Assembly (NCBI RefSeq): GCF_012641335.1
Contig: NZ_JABAID010000022.1
Coordinates: forward strand, 1-56,458
Length of the DNA: 56,458 nt
Source of the DNA: Novosphingobium sp. ERN07
GTDB lineage: Bacteria; Pseudomonadota; Alphaproteobacteria; Sphingomonadales; Sphingomonadaceae
Reading direction: 5' to 3'
Shown here one piece after another: positions 25,386-34,487 of this stretch. Both the position numbers and the translations under genes were made by a program. The notes below the pieces were generated by a model. The model was not told where the DNA came from, ran no database searches, and was given only the letters and a program-made list of their open reading frames with translations. The number at the start of each line of letters is the position of its first letter. Within the stretch, counting starts at the first letter, position 1.

Positions 25386-26600
25386 ATGAGCAACGTGCTG
25401 GCTGAACTGAGCGCGCTGGAGCCATTCCGCGCTCAAGTGCGAGAATGGCTGGCGGATAACCTGCCTGCAGACTGGCGCGAAAGAATGACCGGTGCGGACG
25501 AGGCGGACCACGTCGTCTTCCAGAAGGCCTGGTTCCGCAAACTGATGGAGCCCGGCTACGCCGCGCCGCACTGGCCGGTCGAATGGGGCGGCAGCGGGAT
25601 GAGCTTTGCCCAGCAGATCGTGCTGTACGAGGAAATCGCCCGCGCGGGTGCCCCGCGCCTGATCCTGTACTTCATTGCGCTGCATCACGTTCCCGGCACG
25701 CTGCTGCACTGGGGAACGGAGGAGCAGCGGCAGCGCCATCTGCCGGCAATCCTGGCTGGCGACGAGATCTGGTGTCAGGGCTTTTCGGAACCCAACGCCG
25801 GCTCCGACCTAGCCAGCCTGCGCACCCGTGCGGAACGGCGCGGCGACCATTTCGTGGTCAACGGTCAGAAGACGTGGTCGTCGAACGCCCACCTTGCCCG
25901 CTATTGCCTGCTGCTTGCGCGTACCGATCCGACGGCGGCGAAGGCCCGCGGCATTTCCTATTTCATCCTGGACCTGCAGACCCCGGGCGTAACGCTGCGC
26001 CCGATCAAGCAGATGACCGGGGCGTCGCATTTCAACGAGATATTCCTTGATGACGTGGTGATCCCGGCGGAGAATCTGATCGGCCCCGAACACGGCGGCT
26101 GGGCGGTGGCGCAATCGACGCTTTCATCGGAGCGCGGCTTGTCGGTGCTGGAACTGGCCGAGCGCATGCGCGAGGGGTTCAAGCTGTTGATCGCTGCAGC
26201 GAAAGTGCCGACGCGAGCCGGGCGCCTGCCGCTGGAGGACGACGAGATCCGTCGCCGCATGGTGGACGTGCGCACCCGCATAGAGGCGCTACGACTGCTG
26301 GTGAACAATCAGCTTTCCGCAGTGCTGAAGGGCGAGGCTGCGGGCGTCGAGCCTTCGATGATCAAGCTGTATTACAGCGACCTGCTGCGCGACTTTACCG
26401 AACTGGGCGTTTCGATCGGCGGCATAGAGGCGCAGTTCCTGCAGGGCGTGCTGATGGGTGGTGCCAACGAGACCGGATACTGGATGCAGGACTACCTCTA
26501 TTCGTGGGCGTGGACGATCTCGGGCGGAAGCTCGGAAATCCAGAGAAACATCATTGCCGAGCGTGGGCTGAAGCTGCCGCGCGAGCCGCAAGCGGCTTGA
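25386..26600 (+). CDS. Acyl-CoA dehydrogenase (full-length, alpha-type)
   Basis: FAD enzyme introducing a 2,3-double bond into an acyl-CoA. 404 residues from ATG 25386, preferred over 25380 for spacing from GGAG. Motifs: WPVEWGGSGMSFAQQIV, WCQGFSEPNAGSDLASL (FAD/substrate loop), LSSERGLSVLEL with a glutamate where FadE26-type enzymes place the base, and the C-terminal WAWTISGGSSEIQRNIIAER. First of four consecutive ACAD genes, a pattern known from steroid degraders where unlike subunits form alpha2beta2 complexes. Confidence 0.93.
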   Translation: MSNVLAELSALEPFRAQVREWLADNLPADWRERMTGADEADHVVFQKAWFRKLMEPGYAAPHWPVEWGGSGMSFAQQIVLYEEIARAGAPRLILYFIALHHVPGTLLHWGTEEQRQRHLPAILAGDEIWCQGFSEPNAGSDLASLRTRAERRGDHFVVNGQKTWSSNAHLARYCLLLARTDPTAAKARGISYFILDLQTPGVTLRPIKQMTGASHFNEIFLDDVVIPAENLIGPEHGGWAVAQSTLSSERGLSVLELAERMREGFKLLIAAAKVPTRAGRLPLEDDEIRRRMVDVRTRIEALRLLVNNQLSAVLKGEAAGVEPSMIKLYYSDLLRDFTELGVSIGGIEAQFLQGVLMGGANETGYWMQDYLYSWAWTISGGSSEIQRNIIAERGLKLPREPQAA

Positions 26601-26621
26601 CCAGACGGGTGGACTGAAACC

Positions 26622-27764
26622 ATGGAATTTGGCTGGACCGACGATCAGATCGAATATCGCCGCAAGGTGAAGCAGGCGCTGGACGAACTGCTGCCCCCCG
26701 ATTGGGACGAGCGGTACGTGCCCGAAAGCTATGCATCGGATCTGCAGGTGGAATACTCGCGGGAGTTCTGTGCGGCACTGGCGGAGCGCGGACTTCTGCT
26801 GCCGCACTGGCCCGCCCGCTTTGGCGGCAGCGATTGTCCGGACTGGTATCACTTCATTCTGGGCGAAGAGATGAAGGCCGCTGGCGAGCCGCGCGGTTCG
26901 CAATACATGAACGTCAACTGGATCGGGCCGACGTTGCTGAAGTACGGCACGTCCGAACAGCAGGCACGGCATGTGGGCGGCATTTCTGCCGGAAACGTCA
27001 TCTGGTGCCAGGGCTTTTCTGAGCCGAACGCGGGGACGGACCTCGCCGCGCTGCGCACGCGGGCGGAACTGGCCGGCGATCACTATGTCGTCAACGGATC
27101 GAAGATCTGGACCAGCTATGCCCGCAAGGCGGACTGGTGCTTCCTGCTGGTGCGCACGGGTCCTGCGCGCAAGGACGTGAGTATCCTGCTGGTGCCCATG
27201 GACAGCCCCGGCATTTCGGTGACCAGCTTTCCCGGCCTGATCAAGGACGGGCATCTGAACGAAGTGTTCTTCACCGACGTGCGCGTGCCTGTGGCAAACC
27301 GGCTGGGCGAGGAAGGGCAGGCGTGGTCGATCGTAACGCATGCGCTGGCCTATGAACGGGTGGGCGTGCCGCGGTATCACACCGGGCTGGATGCGCTGGA
27401 CCTCGCGGTCGAGCGATTGAAGGCCGACGGGCGCTGGGAGGCGGACCCGATCATGCGATACCGCGCGGGGCTGCTTGTGGCGAAGTTCGAGGCGGCGCGC
27501 ATGATGACCTATCTGGTGGTGGACCAGAGGGTGAAGCGCGAGCCACCGAGCACCGACGCCAATCTTTCGCGCGTGGTGTCACTCGAAGCTGTGACCGAGA
27601 TGTCAAACTTCCTGGCCGATTACCTGCCCGATTGCCTGACCGGCGGCGATGCGCTGCTGGAGGACTATTACCGCATCAACATTCCCGCCGGCATCACCGG
27701 GGGCACCAACGAGATCCAGATGGACCTCGTCGCCCAGCGCGGGCTTGGCTTGCCGAAGGCCTAA
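26622..27764 (+). CDS. Acyl-CoA dehydrogenase (full-length, alpha-type)
   Basis: 380 residues. WPARFGGSDCPDWYHFIL, WCQGFSEPNAGTDLAAL, KIWTSYARKADW, LAYERVGVPRY with a candidate catalytic Glu, and GITGGTNEIQMDLVAQRGL at the C-terminus. It is similar in plan to the preceding gene (21 bases away) but clearly diverged, so both may pair with one of the two shorter downstream genes. It lacks the RxxFGxPxGxFQ motif that those two carry. Confidence 0.93.
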   Translation: MEFGWTDDQIEYRRKVKQALDELLPPDWDERYVPESYASDLQVEYSREFCAALAERGLLLPHWPARFGGSDCPDWYHFILGEEMKAAGEPRGSQYMNVNWIGPTLLKYGTSEQQARHVGGISAGNVIWCQGFSEPNAGTDLAALRTRAELAGDHYVVNGSKIWTSYARKADWCFLLVRTGPARKDVSILLVPMDSPGISVTSFPGLIKDGHLNEVFFTDVRVPVANRLGEEGQAWSIVTHALAYERVGVPRYHTGLDALDLAVERLKADGRWEADPIMRYRAGLLVAKFEAARMMTYLVVDQRVKREPPSTDANLSRVVSLEAVTEMSNFLADYLPDCLTGGDALLEDYYRINIPAGITGGTNEIQMDLVAQRGLGLPKA

Positions 27765-27767
27765 CCG

Positions 27768-28724
27768 ATGGATTTCCAGCTTACAGACGACCAGCAGGCC
27801 CTTGTCGACGCCGTTCAGGCGATCCTGGCCGACAATGCCGATCTGCCACAGAGCGAGCGACTAACCTATTGCTGCCACGATCCTGCGCTGCAGGCGCTGC
27901 TGGAAGACAACGGCTTTCTGGGGGCTGCGCGCAGCATCGGCCCGATCGAAGCGGCGCTGGTGGTGCATGAAACCGCCAAGAGCCTGTTCTCGATCGAGGC
28001 GATGGTATGTGGGCTCGTGGCGCCAATGACGCTGCCCGACGTGGAACTGGCCGGGCCGGTAGCGCTGGTGACGGAGCGCGACCTCAGCAAGGCGATCCGC
28101 AACCTTACCGTGGCACGTACCCTGCTGGTGGATTGCGGCGACGATGTGGTGATGCTGCCGGTGGATCAGGCAGAGGTCGTGTCAGTCCCGACGATCTATG
28201 GCTATCCCTTTGGCAGGTTGATCGCGCTGCCAGACTTGGCGGGCGGGCAGCGGTTTGTCGGGAAGGGCGCGGCCTTGCGCCAGTGGTGGCGCGTAGGCAT
28301 CGCGGCCGAGATTGCCGGCGCTGCGCGGGCGGCGATCGATTTCACCATCGACTATGTGAAGCAGCGCCAGGTGTTTGGCCGGCCTGTCGGTTCGTTCCAG
28401 TCTGTCCAGCATCGCCTGGTGCAACGTCACGGCACCGTGCGGGCCGGGTACTATCTGGCGATGCGCGCTGCGTGGAGTGGCAGCGTGCTGGATGCGGACA
28501 TTGCCGGTGCCCACGCGGTGCAAGGAATTCAGGCCCTGCTGTTCGACCTGCACCAGTTCAACGGCGGGATGGGCGTGACGCTGGAGTATTCGCTGCACTT
28601 CTGGACCTATCGCATCCGTGCCTTGCAGGCCGAGGCGGGCGGCATCACCGGAATGGCGCTGGATATTGCCGACAAGCGGTGGCCCGAACCATCGGTGCCC
28701 GCGCTTGCTTCGGAGGGATGCTGA
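27768..28724 (+). CDS. Acyl-CoA dehydrogenase, short beta-type subunit
   Basis: 318 residues, shorter than a standard ACAD. The N-terminal helical domain is reduced and the middle barrel is weakly conserved (no WCQGFSEP-like loop). The C-terminal domain is good: RQVFGRPVGSFQSVQHRLV, which contacts FAD in other ACADs, and HQFNGGMGVTLEYSLHFWTYR. Starts 4 bases after the previous stop and overlaps the next start (TGATG). I infer a non-catalytic or half-active-site partner in an alpha2beta2 enzyme, as for FadE28-type subunits. Confidence 0.88.
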   Translation: MDFQLTDDQQALVDAVQAILADNADLPQSERLTYCCHDPALQALLEDNGFLGAARSIGPIEAALVVHETAKSLFSIEAMVCGLVAPMTLPDVELAGPVALVTERDLSKAIRNLTVARTLLVDCGDDVVMLPVDQAEVVSVPTIYGYPFGRLIALPDLAGGQRFVGKGAALRQWWRVGIAAEIAGAARAAIDFTIDYVKQRQVFGRPVGSFQSVQHRLVQRHGTVRAGYYLAMRAAWSGSVLDADIAGAHAVQGIQALLFDLHQFNGGMGVTLEYSLHFWTYRIRALQAEAGGITGMALDIADKRWPEPSVPALASEGC

Positions 28725-29785
28725 TGAGCGATACGATCAACCCTGAGGAACTGCGCGAGGCGGTGCGGAGCGTCCTGTCGGATCGGTCCGGCGGCGCGAT
28801 AACGGTCCCCGGGGACGACGGGAATGGGTTCGACGCCGCGCTTTGGGCCGAAATGGCAGGCCTCGGCTGGCTGGGTCTGACGGTGCCGGAAGCGCATGGC
28901 GGGCTGGGGCTGGGCTTGGCGCACGCGTGCGTGTTGCATGAGGAACTGGGCCGCGAGCTGGCCTCGGTGCCAATGCTGTCCACGCTGCTGGCGGTAGACG
29001 CGCTGGCTCTGCATGGCGATGCGGACGTGCAGGGGCGATGGCTGCCGCTGATCGCGGCAGGCGAATGCCTGGCCGCGCTGGCTTTGCCCGACGGGGGGGG
29101 ACTTCCGGTGATGGGTGCGGCGCTGGACGGCGTGGTGGAGGACGTTGCCTTTGCCGACGTAGCCGGAATCCTGCTGTTGCCCGCACGTAACGCCGATGGC
29201 GTGCAGGTTCTGGCGATGGTGGAAGCCGGCGCGTCTGGTCTTTCCATAGAGACGCGCGCGCTGGTTGACCTGACGCGCAGCGCGGGGCGAGTGGTCCTGA
29301 ACGGCGTGGTGCCGACGGCGGTTCTCGTGCCGGGCGAGCAGGGCTGGGAGCGTCTCGCCGATCATGCCGCCGCAGCACTTGCGTGCGATGCGGCAGGCGG
29401 GGCGGATGCCCTGCTGGAACGGACGGTTGAATACCTGAAGGTGCGCGAACAATTCGGCCGGCCGATCGGTTCATTCCAGGCGCTGAAGCATCGCGCCGCC
29501 GACTGGAAGGTTCGGATAGAGGCGGTGAAGGTGCTGGCGCGCCATGCGGGCGCTGCATTGGATGAGGCAGCATGGGATGCAAGCGCGCTCGCGTCGGGGG
29601 CCAAGGCCTATGCCTGTGACGTATATGCCGCGTTCTCGGGCGATGCGGTGCAATTGCACGGAGGCATCGGCTTCACGTGGGAGCACCCCTGCCACCTGTT
29701 TCTGAAGCGGGCGAAGCTGAGCCAGCAGATGTTCGGCGGTCCGGCCGCGCACAAGGATCGCGTGGCGCAGCTAGTGGTGGGCTGA
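28724..29785 (+). CDS. Acyl-CoA dehydrogenase, short beta-type subunit
   Basis: 353 residues from ATG 28724, which overlaps the previous stop. LTVPEAHGGLGLGLAHACVL in the N-terminal domain, REQFGRPIGSFQALKHRAAD in the C-terminal domain, and LHGGIGFTWEHPCHLFLKRA near the end. The glutamate seen in the two long ACADs is not evident, since the aligned stretch reads AAALACDAAGGADALL. Probably the beta partner of one of the long ACADs. The forward frame stays open upstream to about 28007 inside the previous gene, but no ribosome site supports that. Confidence 0.88.
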   Translation: MSDTINPEELREAVRSVLSDRSGGAITVPGDDGNGFDAALWAEMAGLGWLGLTVPEAHGGLGLGLAHACVLHEELGRELASVPMLSTLLAVDALALHGDADVQGRWLPLIAAGECLAALALPDGGGLPVMGAALDGVVEDVAFADVAGILLLPARNADGVQVLAMVEAGASGLSIETRALVDLTRSAGRVVLNGVVPTAVLVPGEQGWERLADHAAAALACDAAGGADALLERTVEYLKVREQFGRPIGSFQALKHRAADWKVRIEAVKVLARHAGAALDEAAWDASALASGAKAYACDVYAAFSGDAVQLHGGIGFTWEHPCHLFLKRAKLSQQMFGGPAAHKDRVAQLVVG

Positions 29786-29834
29786 CGCCGCAAGGCGACG
29801 CGGCTGCCGGGGGGGCGGAGGCCGCGTCGCTGTT

Positions 29835-30578
29835 TCAGGCAACGACCATTCCACCGTCGACGGGCATGGAAACGCCGGTGACGAAGCTTGCCTCGTCCGA
29901 GACCAGCCAGATCGCGGCGCGCGCGACCTCGACCGGTTCGGCCATACGCTCCATTGGCCGGATGCGGACCTTGGCAAGCGCCGGATTGGCGTTTGAGGAG
30001 TTCATCGCGAGAGGGGTGATGGTGGGCCCGGGCAGCAGTGCGTTAACGCGTATGCCCTGTGCCGCGCAGTCCATCGCCGCGCTGCGGACCATGCCATTGA
30101 TGCCGGCCTTAGACCCGCAATAGTCCGAGCTCCATGGCAGGCCCTTTATCGCCGCCGCCGATGAGACACAGACAACGCTGCCAGCGCGGTGGTCCCACAT
30201 CGCCGCAATCTCGTGCTTCAGGCACAGGAACGTGCCGCGCATGTTGACTGCATGGACGCGATCCCACGCGGCAAGGTCGATTTCGTGGATCGGCTTGGAA
30301 CTGCCCACAATGCCCGCGCTGTTGATGGCGCCGTGCAACTGGCCACAAGCATCGAGCGCAGCGCGGACCAGCGCCCGGACGCTGTCCTCGCTGGTCACGT
30401 CCGTTTCCACAAAGCGTACGTCGCCCCCTGCCGCGCGCAAGGTCTCGGCCACGGTGGCGCCTTGCGGATCGCGGTCGGCCAAGGTCACCGCCCAGCCGCG
30501 TTCGCAAGCGAGTTCGGCACATGCCTTGCCGATGCCACTGGCGCCACCGGTGACGATGATCGAGCGCTTGGTTGCCAT
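29835..30578 (-). CDS. Short-chain dehydrogenase/reductase (SDR)
   Basis: 247 residues. TGGASGIGKACAELACERG, INSAGIVG, the catalytic serine in VCVSSAAAI, the Tyr-Lys pair in YCGSK, and the C-terminal FVTGVSMPVDGGMVVA, a classical NAD(P) SDR. It is convergent with the ACAD operon and divergent from the second aldehyde dehydrogenase, sharing its operator region. May oxidise an alcohol or 3-hydroxy intermediate. Confidence 0.92.
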   Translation of the reverse strand: MATKRSIIVTGGASGIGKACAELACERGWAVTLADRDPQGATVAETLRAAGGDVRFVETDVTSEDSVRALVRAALDACGQLHGAINSAGIVGSSKPIHEIDLAAWDRVHAVNMRGTFLCLKHEIAAMWDHRAGSVVCVSSAAAIKGLPWSSDYCGSKAGINGMVRSAAMDCAAQGIRVNALLPGPTITPLAMNSSNANPALAKVRIRPMERMAEPVEVARAAIWLVSDEASFVTGVSMPVDGGMVVA

Positions 30579-30644
30579 ATACAGACTCCTATCCGTTCTT
30601 GCCTTCGTGGAGTGGATTGCTAGTATCGCCGATAATAGAACTCA

Positions 30645-30661
30645 AGGGCGATAATCGCACT
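30645..30661. promoter_or_regulatory. Operator between divergent SDR and aldehyde dehydrogenase genes
   Basis: AGGGCGATAATCGCACT matches the 17-bp palindrome with one arm mismatch in the inner 15 bases. It lies 67 bases upstream of the SDR start and 31 bases upstream of the ALDH start. Confidence 0.6.
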
Positions 30662-30691
30662 TCTTTCATTTGTATCGGAGGATGAATTACC

Positions 30692-32173
30692 ATGACTGGC
30701 CCCGGGGTCGTTCCACTCAGGAACCCGCGCAAGCTGTTTATCGATGGTGCGTGGGTCGCACCTTCCACCGACGCGCTCATCGATGTCGTATCACCCGCGA
30801 CCGAAGAGGTTTATTTCAGTACGGCGAGTGCACAGGTGGCAGATGTGAACCGCGCGGTGGCCGCAGCGCGCACTGCGTTCGACGAAGGTCCCTGGCCGCG
30901 CATGAGCCATGCCGAGCGAGCCGGATACATGACTGAAATGGCCACCGAGCTGGAAGCGCGGGCGGCGGATATTGCAGCGATCTGGCCCAACGAGATGGGC
31001 ATTCTGCACAGCATGGCCAGCGCCTTTGCACCGGGGGCTGGAGGGTTCTTCCGCTACTATGCCGGGCTGGCCGACAGCTTCTCCTTCGAAGAGGAGCATT
31101 GCACCGTGTCGGGCGCCAAGGTCGGCCTGCTGGTGCGCGAGCCGGTGGGGGTGGTGGGTGCCATCATCCCGTGGAACGGACCGATCATGATTACCTGCTT
31201 CAAGGTGGCCCCGGCGTTGCTGGCAGGGTGCACGGTGGTCATCAAGGGATCGCCCGAGGCGCCGGGCCATGCACTTCTGATGGCCGAAGTGGCGGAGAAG
31301 GTGGGTCTGCCCAAGGGCGTCATCAACGTGGTGATCGCCGACCGCGAAGCGTCTGAGGCGCTTGTTTCCAACCCTGACGTGGACAAGATCGCCTTTACCG
31401 GCTCCAGTGCGACGGGGCAGCGCATTGCCTCCATCCTCGGCGGTCGGATGGCGCGTTACACCCTGGAGCTGGGCGGAAAGTCTGCGGCGATCATCCTTGA
31501 CGACTATGATGCAGAAGCGGCCGCGCGTGAGCTTGCCGCGCGCGAGTGCGACATGTCAGGGCAGGTATGCGCATCGTTGACGCGGGTCATCGTGCCGCGC
31601 CATCGGGCGGACTCTGTGGCCGAGGCCATTGGCGCACACTTTGCGCAAGTCGTGGTGGGTGATCCGTTCGACCCGGCGACTCAGATGGGGCCGCTGGCCA
31701 CGCGCATCCAGCGCGACCGGGTGGAAGGGCACATCGCGCGGGCGAGGGCAGACGGGTTCCGAGTGGTTGCAGGCGGCGGACGTCCGCGTCATCTGGAGCG
31801 AGGCTTCTACGTGGAGCCGACGGTGTTTGCCGGGGTGGACAATGCAGCCGCGATCGCGCGCGAGGAGATCTTCGGGCCGGTGCTGGTTGTGATCGCCGCC
31901 GAAGATGAACAGGATGCGGTACGGATCGCCAATGACTCGCCCTTTGGCCTCAATGGATCGGTCTTCACCAACGACGTCGATCGCGCCTATGCCATCGCGC
32001 GCCAACTGCGTACCGGCACCGTCGGGCACAACGGGCATTTCGTGGACTTCACCATCGGGTTCGGCGGGTTCAAGCAATCTGGCGTGGGGCGTGAGGGCGG
32101 TGTCGAAGGGCTGCTGTCGTTTCTGGAGACGAAGACCGTGCTGTTGGGAGGGCATCCATCGCACATTGTGTGA
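30692..32173 (+). CDS. NAD(P)-dependent aldehyde dehydrogenase
   Basis: 493 residues, paralogue of the enzyme at 17004. EPVGVVGAIIPWNGPIMITC, catalytic Glu in TLELGGKSAAIILDDYD, nucleophile C293 in MSGQVCASLTRVI, EEIFGPVLVVI. The N-terminus MTGPGVVPLRNPRKLFIDG parallels the other copy. Two such copies in one regulon could serve different aldehydes in the same pathway. Followed by a strong bidirectional hairpin. Confidence 0.95.
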   Translation: MTGPGVVPLRNPRKLFIDGAWVAPSTDALIDVVSPATEEVYFSTASAQVADVNRAVAAARTAFDEGPWPRMSHAERAGYMTEMATELEARAADIAAIWPNEMGILHSMASAFAPGAGGFFRYYAGLADSFSFEEEHCTVSGAKVGLLVREPVGVVGAIIPWNGPIMITCFKVAPALLAGCTVVIKGSPEAPGHALLMAEVAEKVGLPKGVINVVIADREASEALVSNPDVDKIAFTGSSATGQRIASILGGRMARYTLELGGKSAAIILDDYDAEAAARELAARECDMSGQVCASLTRVIVPRHRADSVAEAIGAHFAQVVVGDPFDPATQMGPLATRIQRDRVEGHIARARADGFRVVAGGGRPRHLERGFYVEPTVFAGVDNAAAIAREEIFGPVLVVIAAEDEQDAVRIANDSPFGLNGSVFTNDVDRAYAIARQLRTGTVGHNGHFVDFTIGFGGFKQSGVGREGGVEGLLSFLETKTVLLGGHPSHIV

Positions 32174-32198
32174 CCAGGCGCTGGCTTATGGATGCGAA

Positions 32199-32229
32199 AA
32201 GGGGCCGCACGATAATCGTGCGGCCCCTT
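32199..32229. terminator. Bidirectional terminator-like perfect palindrome
   Basis: A 31-base palindrome centred on A32214 has fully paired arms of 15 bases (AAGGGGCCGCACGAT and its complement), flanked by A on one side and T on the other, between the convergent ALDH and TonB-receptor genes. This is ideal for a bidirectional intrinsic terminator. Its centre, CGCACGATAATCGTGCG (32206-32222), also resembles the island operator. Confidence 0.75.
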
Positions 32230-32283
32230 CTTGTTGGTGTGTGTTGCCCCTCCGGCGCCGACAGCGCCAGAGGGGGTTTTCGG

Positions 32284-34464
32284 TCAGTAGCGGTAGGAAA
32301 TCGAGCCGCCGAAGATCGCCGGCTGACCGAACCGCGCGCGCGCCGAATACGGATCGACGAAGTTGGCGACGTAGTACTTCGCGTTGGTAATATTCTTGCC
32401 AAAGATCGCCAGGTCGAGGTGGTCCGACGGATCCGTCCACGTGGCCCTGAGGTTCACCAGCGTATAGGTAGGCTGCTTCAACTGGTGGGCCGGATCGAAG
32501 AAATAACTGCCGGTGTAGAACACGTTGCCGCTGAGCGCCATGTGCCCGCCTGCAAGGTCGAAGCCATAGTTGGCCGATACACTGCCGGCAAAGCTGGGAG
32601 TGCGTTCGACCCGCTTGCCCGAGGCATCCACCTGAAAGGCACCCAGAAAGGGATGATCCGGGTTGGTGTCGGTAGGATCGAGGTAGCGGCCCAGTGCGTT
32701 CGGGAAATCGGTATACTTGGCGTGGGTGTAGGTGCCGGCCAGCGTAACCGAGAAATCCGGGCTGAACGCATAGGTCAGGTCGCCATCGAGGCCGTAGATG
32801 TGCGCTGCTGCAGCATTGACGGTGAATGACTGGCCGCCCGCTCCATAGCTGGTCACCTGGATATCGCGGTAATTGTAGTAGAACGCTGCAAGGTTGAGGT
32901 TGAGCGGACCTTCGGCATTCTTGTAGCCAAGTTCGAACGCGTCGATCTTTTCGGGTTTTACCGGAATGGTCGAGAACGCAGACCCAGGCAGACCACCCGA
33001 GCGATAGCCCTGCGAATAGGAGGCATAGACGTTTGAGCGCGGGGTCAGCTGATAGCGTGCGACGCCACGAACCGAGGTGTTGTGGAACTTGGCCGAGCCA
33101 GCGCCCGTCAGGCCGAATGCCTGCAGGTCGAAATCGAGCGAGGGCTTGTCCTCGGTATAGCGAATGCCACCGGTGAGGAACAGGTTGTCGAGCAATTCGT
33201 AAGTCGCGTCGGCAAAGCCGCCCCAAGACTTGGTGTGGTTCCTCGTCTCAAACACGTCCAGATCGATGCCAAAGGCGTAAAGGTGCGTGTTGAAATCGTA
33301 GGAATTCTTGTAATCGAGCAAGAACAGGCCTGTGGTCCACTTGAGGCGGCCGTCGCCGTTGGAAGAAAGGTTCACTTCTTCGGTAAAGGTCTTGTCACGC
33401 ACGGTCCAGAACGAGAAGTTGATCGGAGCGGGCGAGGCATCATAGTCCAGCCCCTGGTTGGTGCTCTCCTTGCGATACTGGGTATAAGACGTCAGCGTTG
33501 CGAAGCCGAAGTCGAACTGGCTCGTGAGCATGAACGCGTCGGTCTTGAAGCGCGCATAGCCGGGATTGTCGAGCGCGACGCGCTTGGGGCTGTCGTAGCT
33601 AAGCTGCACGGTGGGATCGAGGGCGCCGAGTGTGATGCCGTCACGCGGGACCACCATTTGCGAGATGGGATCGTCCGAGAAATTGTGTTCGTAGCCAAGC
33701 GTGAATTTCACGCCTTCCACCGGTTCCAGCAGCAGCTTGGTGCGAATGGAATACTTGTCATAGGCTGCGACGTGGTTGTTGCCCGTGACGATGTTGCGGA
33801 CATAACCGTCGCTGGTTTCATAACTTGCAGCCAGATCGATGGCTGCCTTGTCGCCAAGGCCGGTGGTGCCATAGAACGCAGAGCTGACCGTGTCGTACGA
33901 GCTGTAGCCCACGCGGAACAGAACAGAGGTGTCGAACGAGGGGGCCTTGGTGTTGATCTGGATCGCGCCGCCGGTGGAATTTGCGCCGAACAAGGTGCCT
34001 TGCGGACCCTTCAGAACGTTGATGCTGGCCACGTTGACCAAGTCGAAGTTGCTGGAGCTGGGGGCAGGCACATAGAACCCGTCGACGTAAGTCGCGATGT
34101 TCTGGGTCAGGCCGGGAAGTGCGACGATACTGCCGACGCCGCGGATTGTGGGCAGCACGAAGGTGCCTGCATAGTTGACGCGCAGCGCAGGTACAGTCTG
34201 TGGCAGGTCCAGAACTTGCGAAATGTTCCGCTTTTCAAGTTGTTCGGATGAAACCGCCGCGATGGAGATCGGAACCTTGTCGAGCGCTTCGCGGCGCTTC
34301 TGCGCGGTCACGATAATCTCGGGCGACGTTTCTGCGGGGGCGGCAGCGGCATCGGTGGTCTGCAGATAATCGGCAGCGAAGGCCGGAGTTGCCGCCATGC
34401 CGAGGGCCGCAATTGCGCCTCCCAGCATGAAGCGAGAGCGAGCAGAACGGTTGAAGTCCTTCAT
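32284..34464 (-). CDS. TonB-dependent outer-membrane receptor
   Basis: 726 residues. Signal peptide about residues 1-30 (MLGGAIAALGMAATPAFA), a TonB box near EIIVTAQKRREAL, plug-domain motifs LPTIRGVGSI and LKGPQGTLFGANSTGGAI, and a beta-barrel ending with the aromatic ISYRY typical of outer-membrane proteins. Sphingomonads use such receptors for uptake of hydrophobic carbon sources. The island operator 25 bases upstream suggests it imports the island's substrate rather than iron, though no ligand can be read. Confidence 0.94.
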   Translation of the reverse strand: MKDFNRSARSRFMLGGAIAALGMAATPAFAADYLQTTDAAAAPAETSPEIIVTAQKRREALDKVPISIAAVSSEQLEKRNISQVLDLPQTVPALRVNYAGTFVLPTIRGVGSIVALPGLTQNIATYVDGFYVPAPSSSNFDLVNVASINVLKGPQGTLFGANSTGGAIQINTKAPSFDTSVLFRVGYSSYDTVSSAFYGTTGLGDKAAIDLAASYETSDGYVRNIVTGNNHVAAYDKYSIRTKLLLEPVEGVKFTLGYEHNFSDDPISQMVVPRDGITLGALDPTVQLSYDSPKRVALDNPGYARFKTDAFMLTSQFDFGFATLTSYTQYRKESTNQGLDYDASPAPINFSFWTVRDKTFTEEVNLSSNGDGRLKWTTGLFLLDYKNSYDFNTHLYAFGIDLDVFETRNHTKSWGGFADATYELLDNLFLTGGIRYTEDKPSLDFDLQAFGLTGAGSAKFHNTSVRGVARYQLTPRSNVYASYSQGYRSGGLPGSAFSTIPVKPEKIDAFELGYKNAEGPLNLNLAAFYYNYRDIQVTSYGAGGQSFTVNAAAAHIYGLDGDLTYAFSPDFSVTLAGTYTHAKYTDFPNALGRYLDPTDTNPDHPFLGAFQVDASGKRVERTPSFAGSVSANYGFDLAGGHMALSGNVFYTGSYFFDPAHQLKQPTYTLVNLRATWTDPSDHLDLAIFGKNITNAKYYVANFVDPYSARARFGQPAIFGGSISYRY

Positions 34465-34487
34465 TTAAATACACCCTCCCAGGTTTT

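Noticed and set aside
28007..28723. Upstream extension of the fourth acyl-CoA dehydrogenase
   Set aside because: It lies within the third dehydrogenase gene in another frame and has an Arg/Gly-rich nonsense composition; ATG 28724 overlaps the preceding stop and fits the family.
33082..34251. 389-codon forward frame inside the TonB receptor gene
   Set aside because: Antisense to the receptor; no start signals and no domain.
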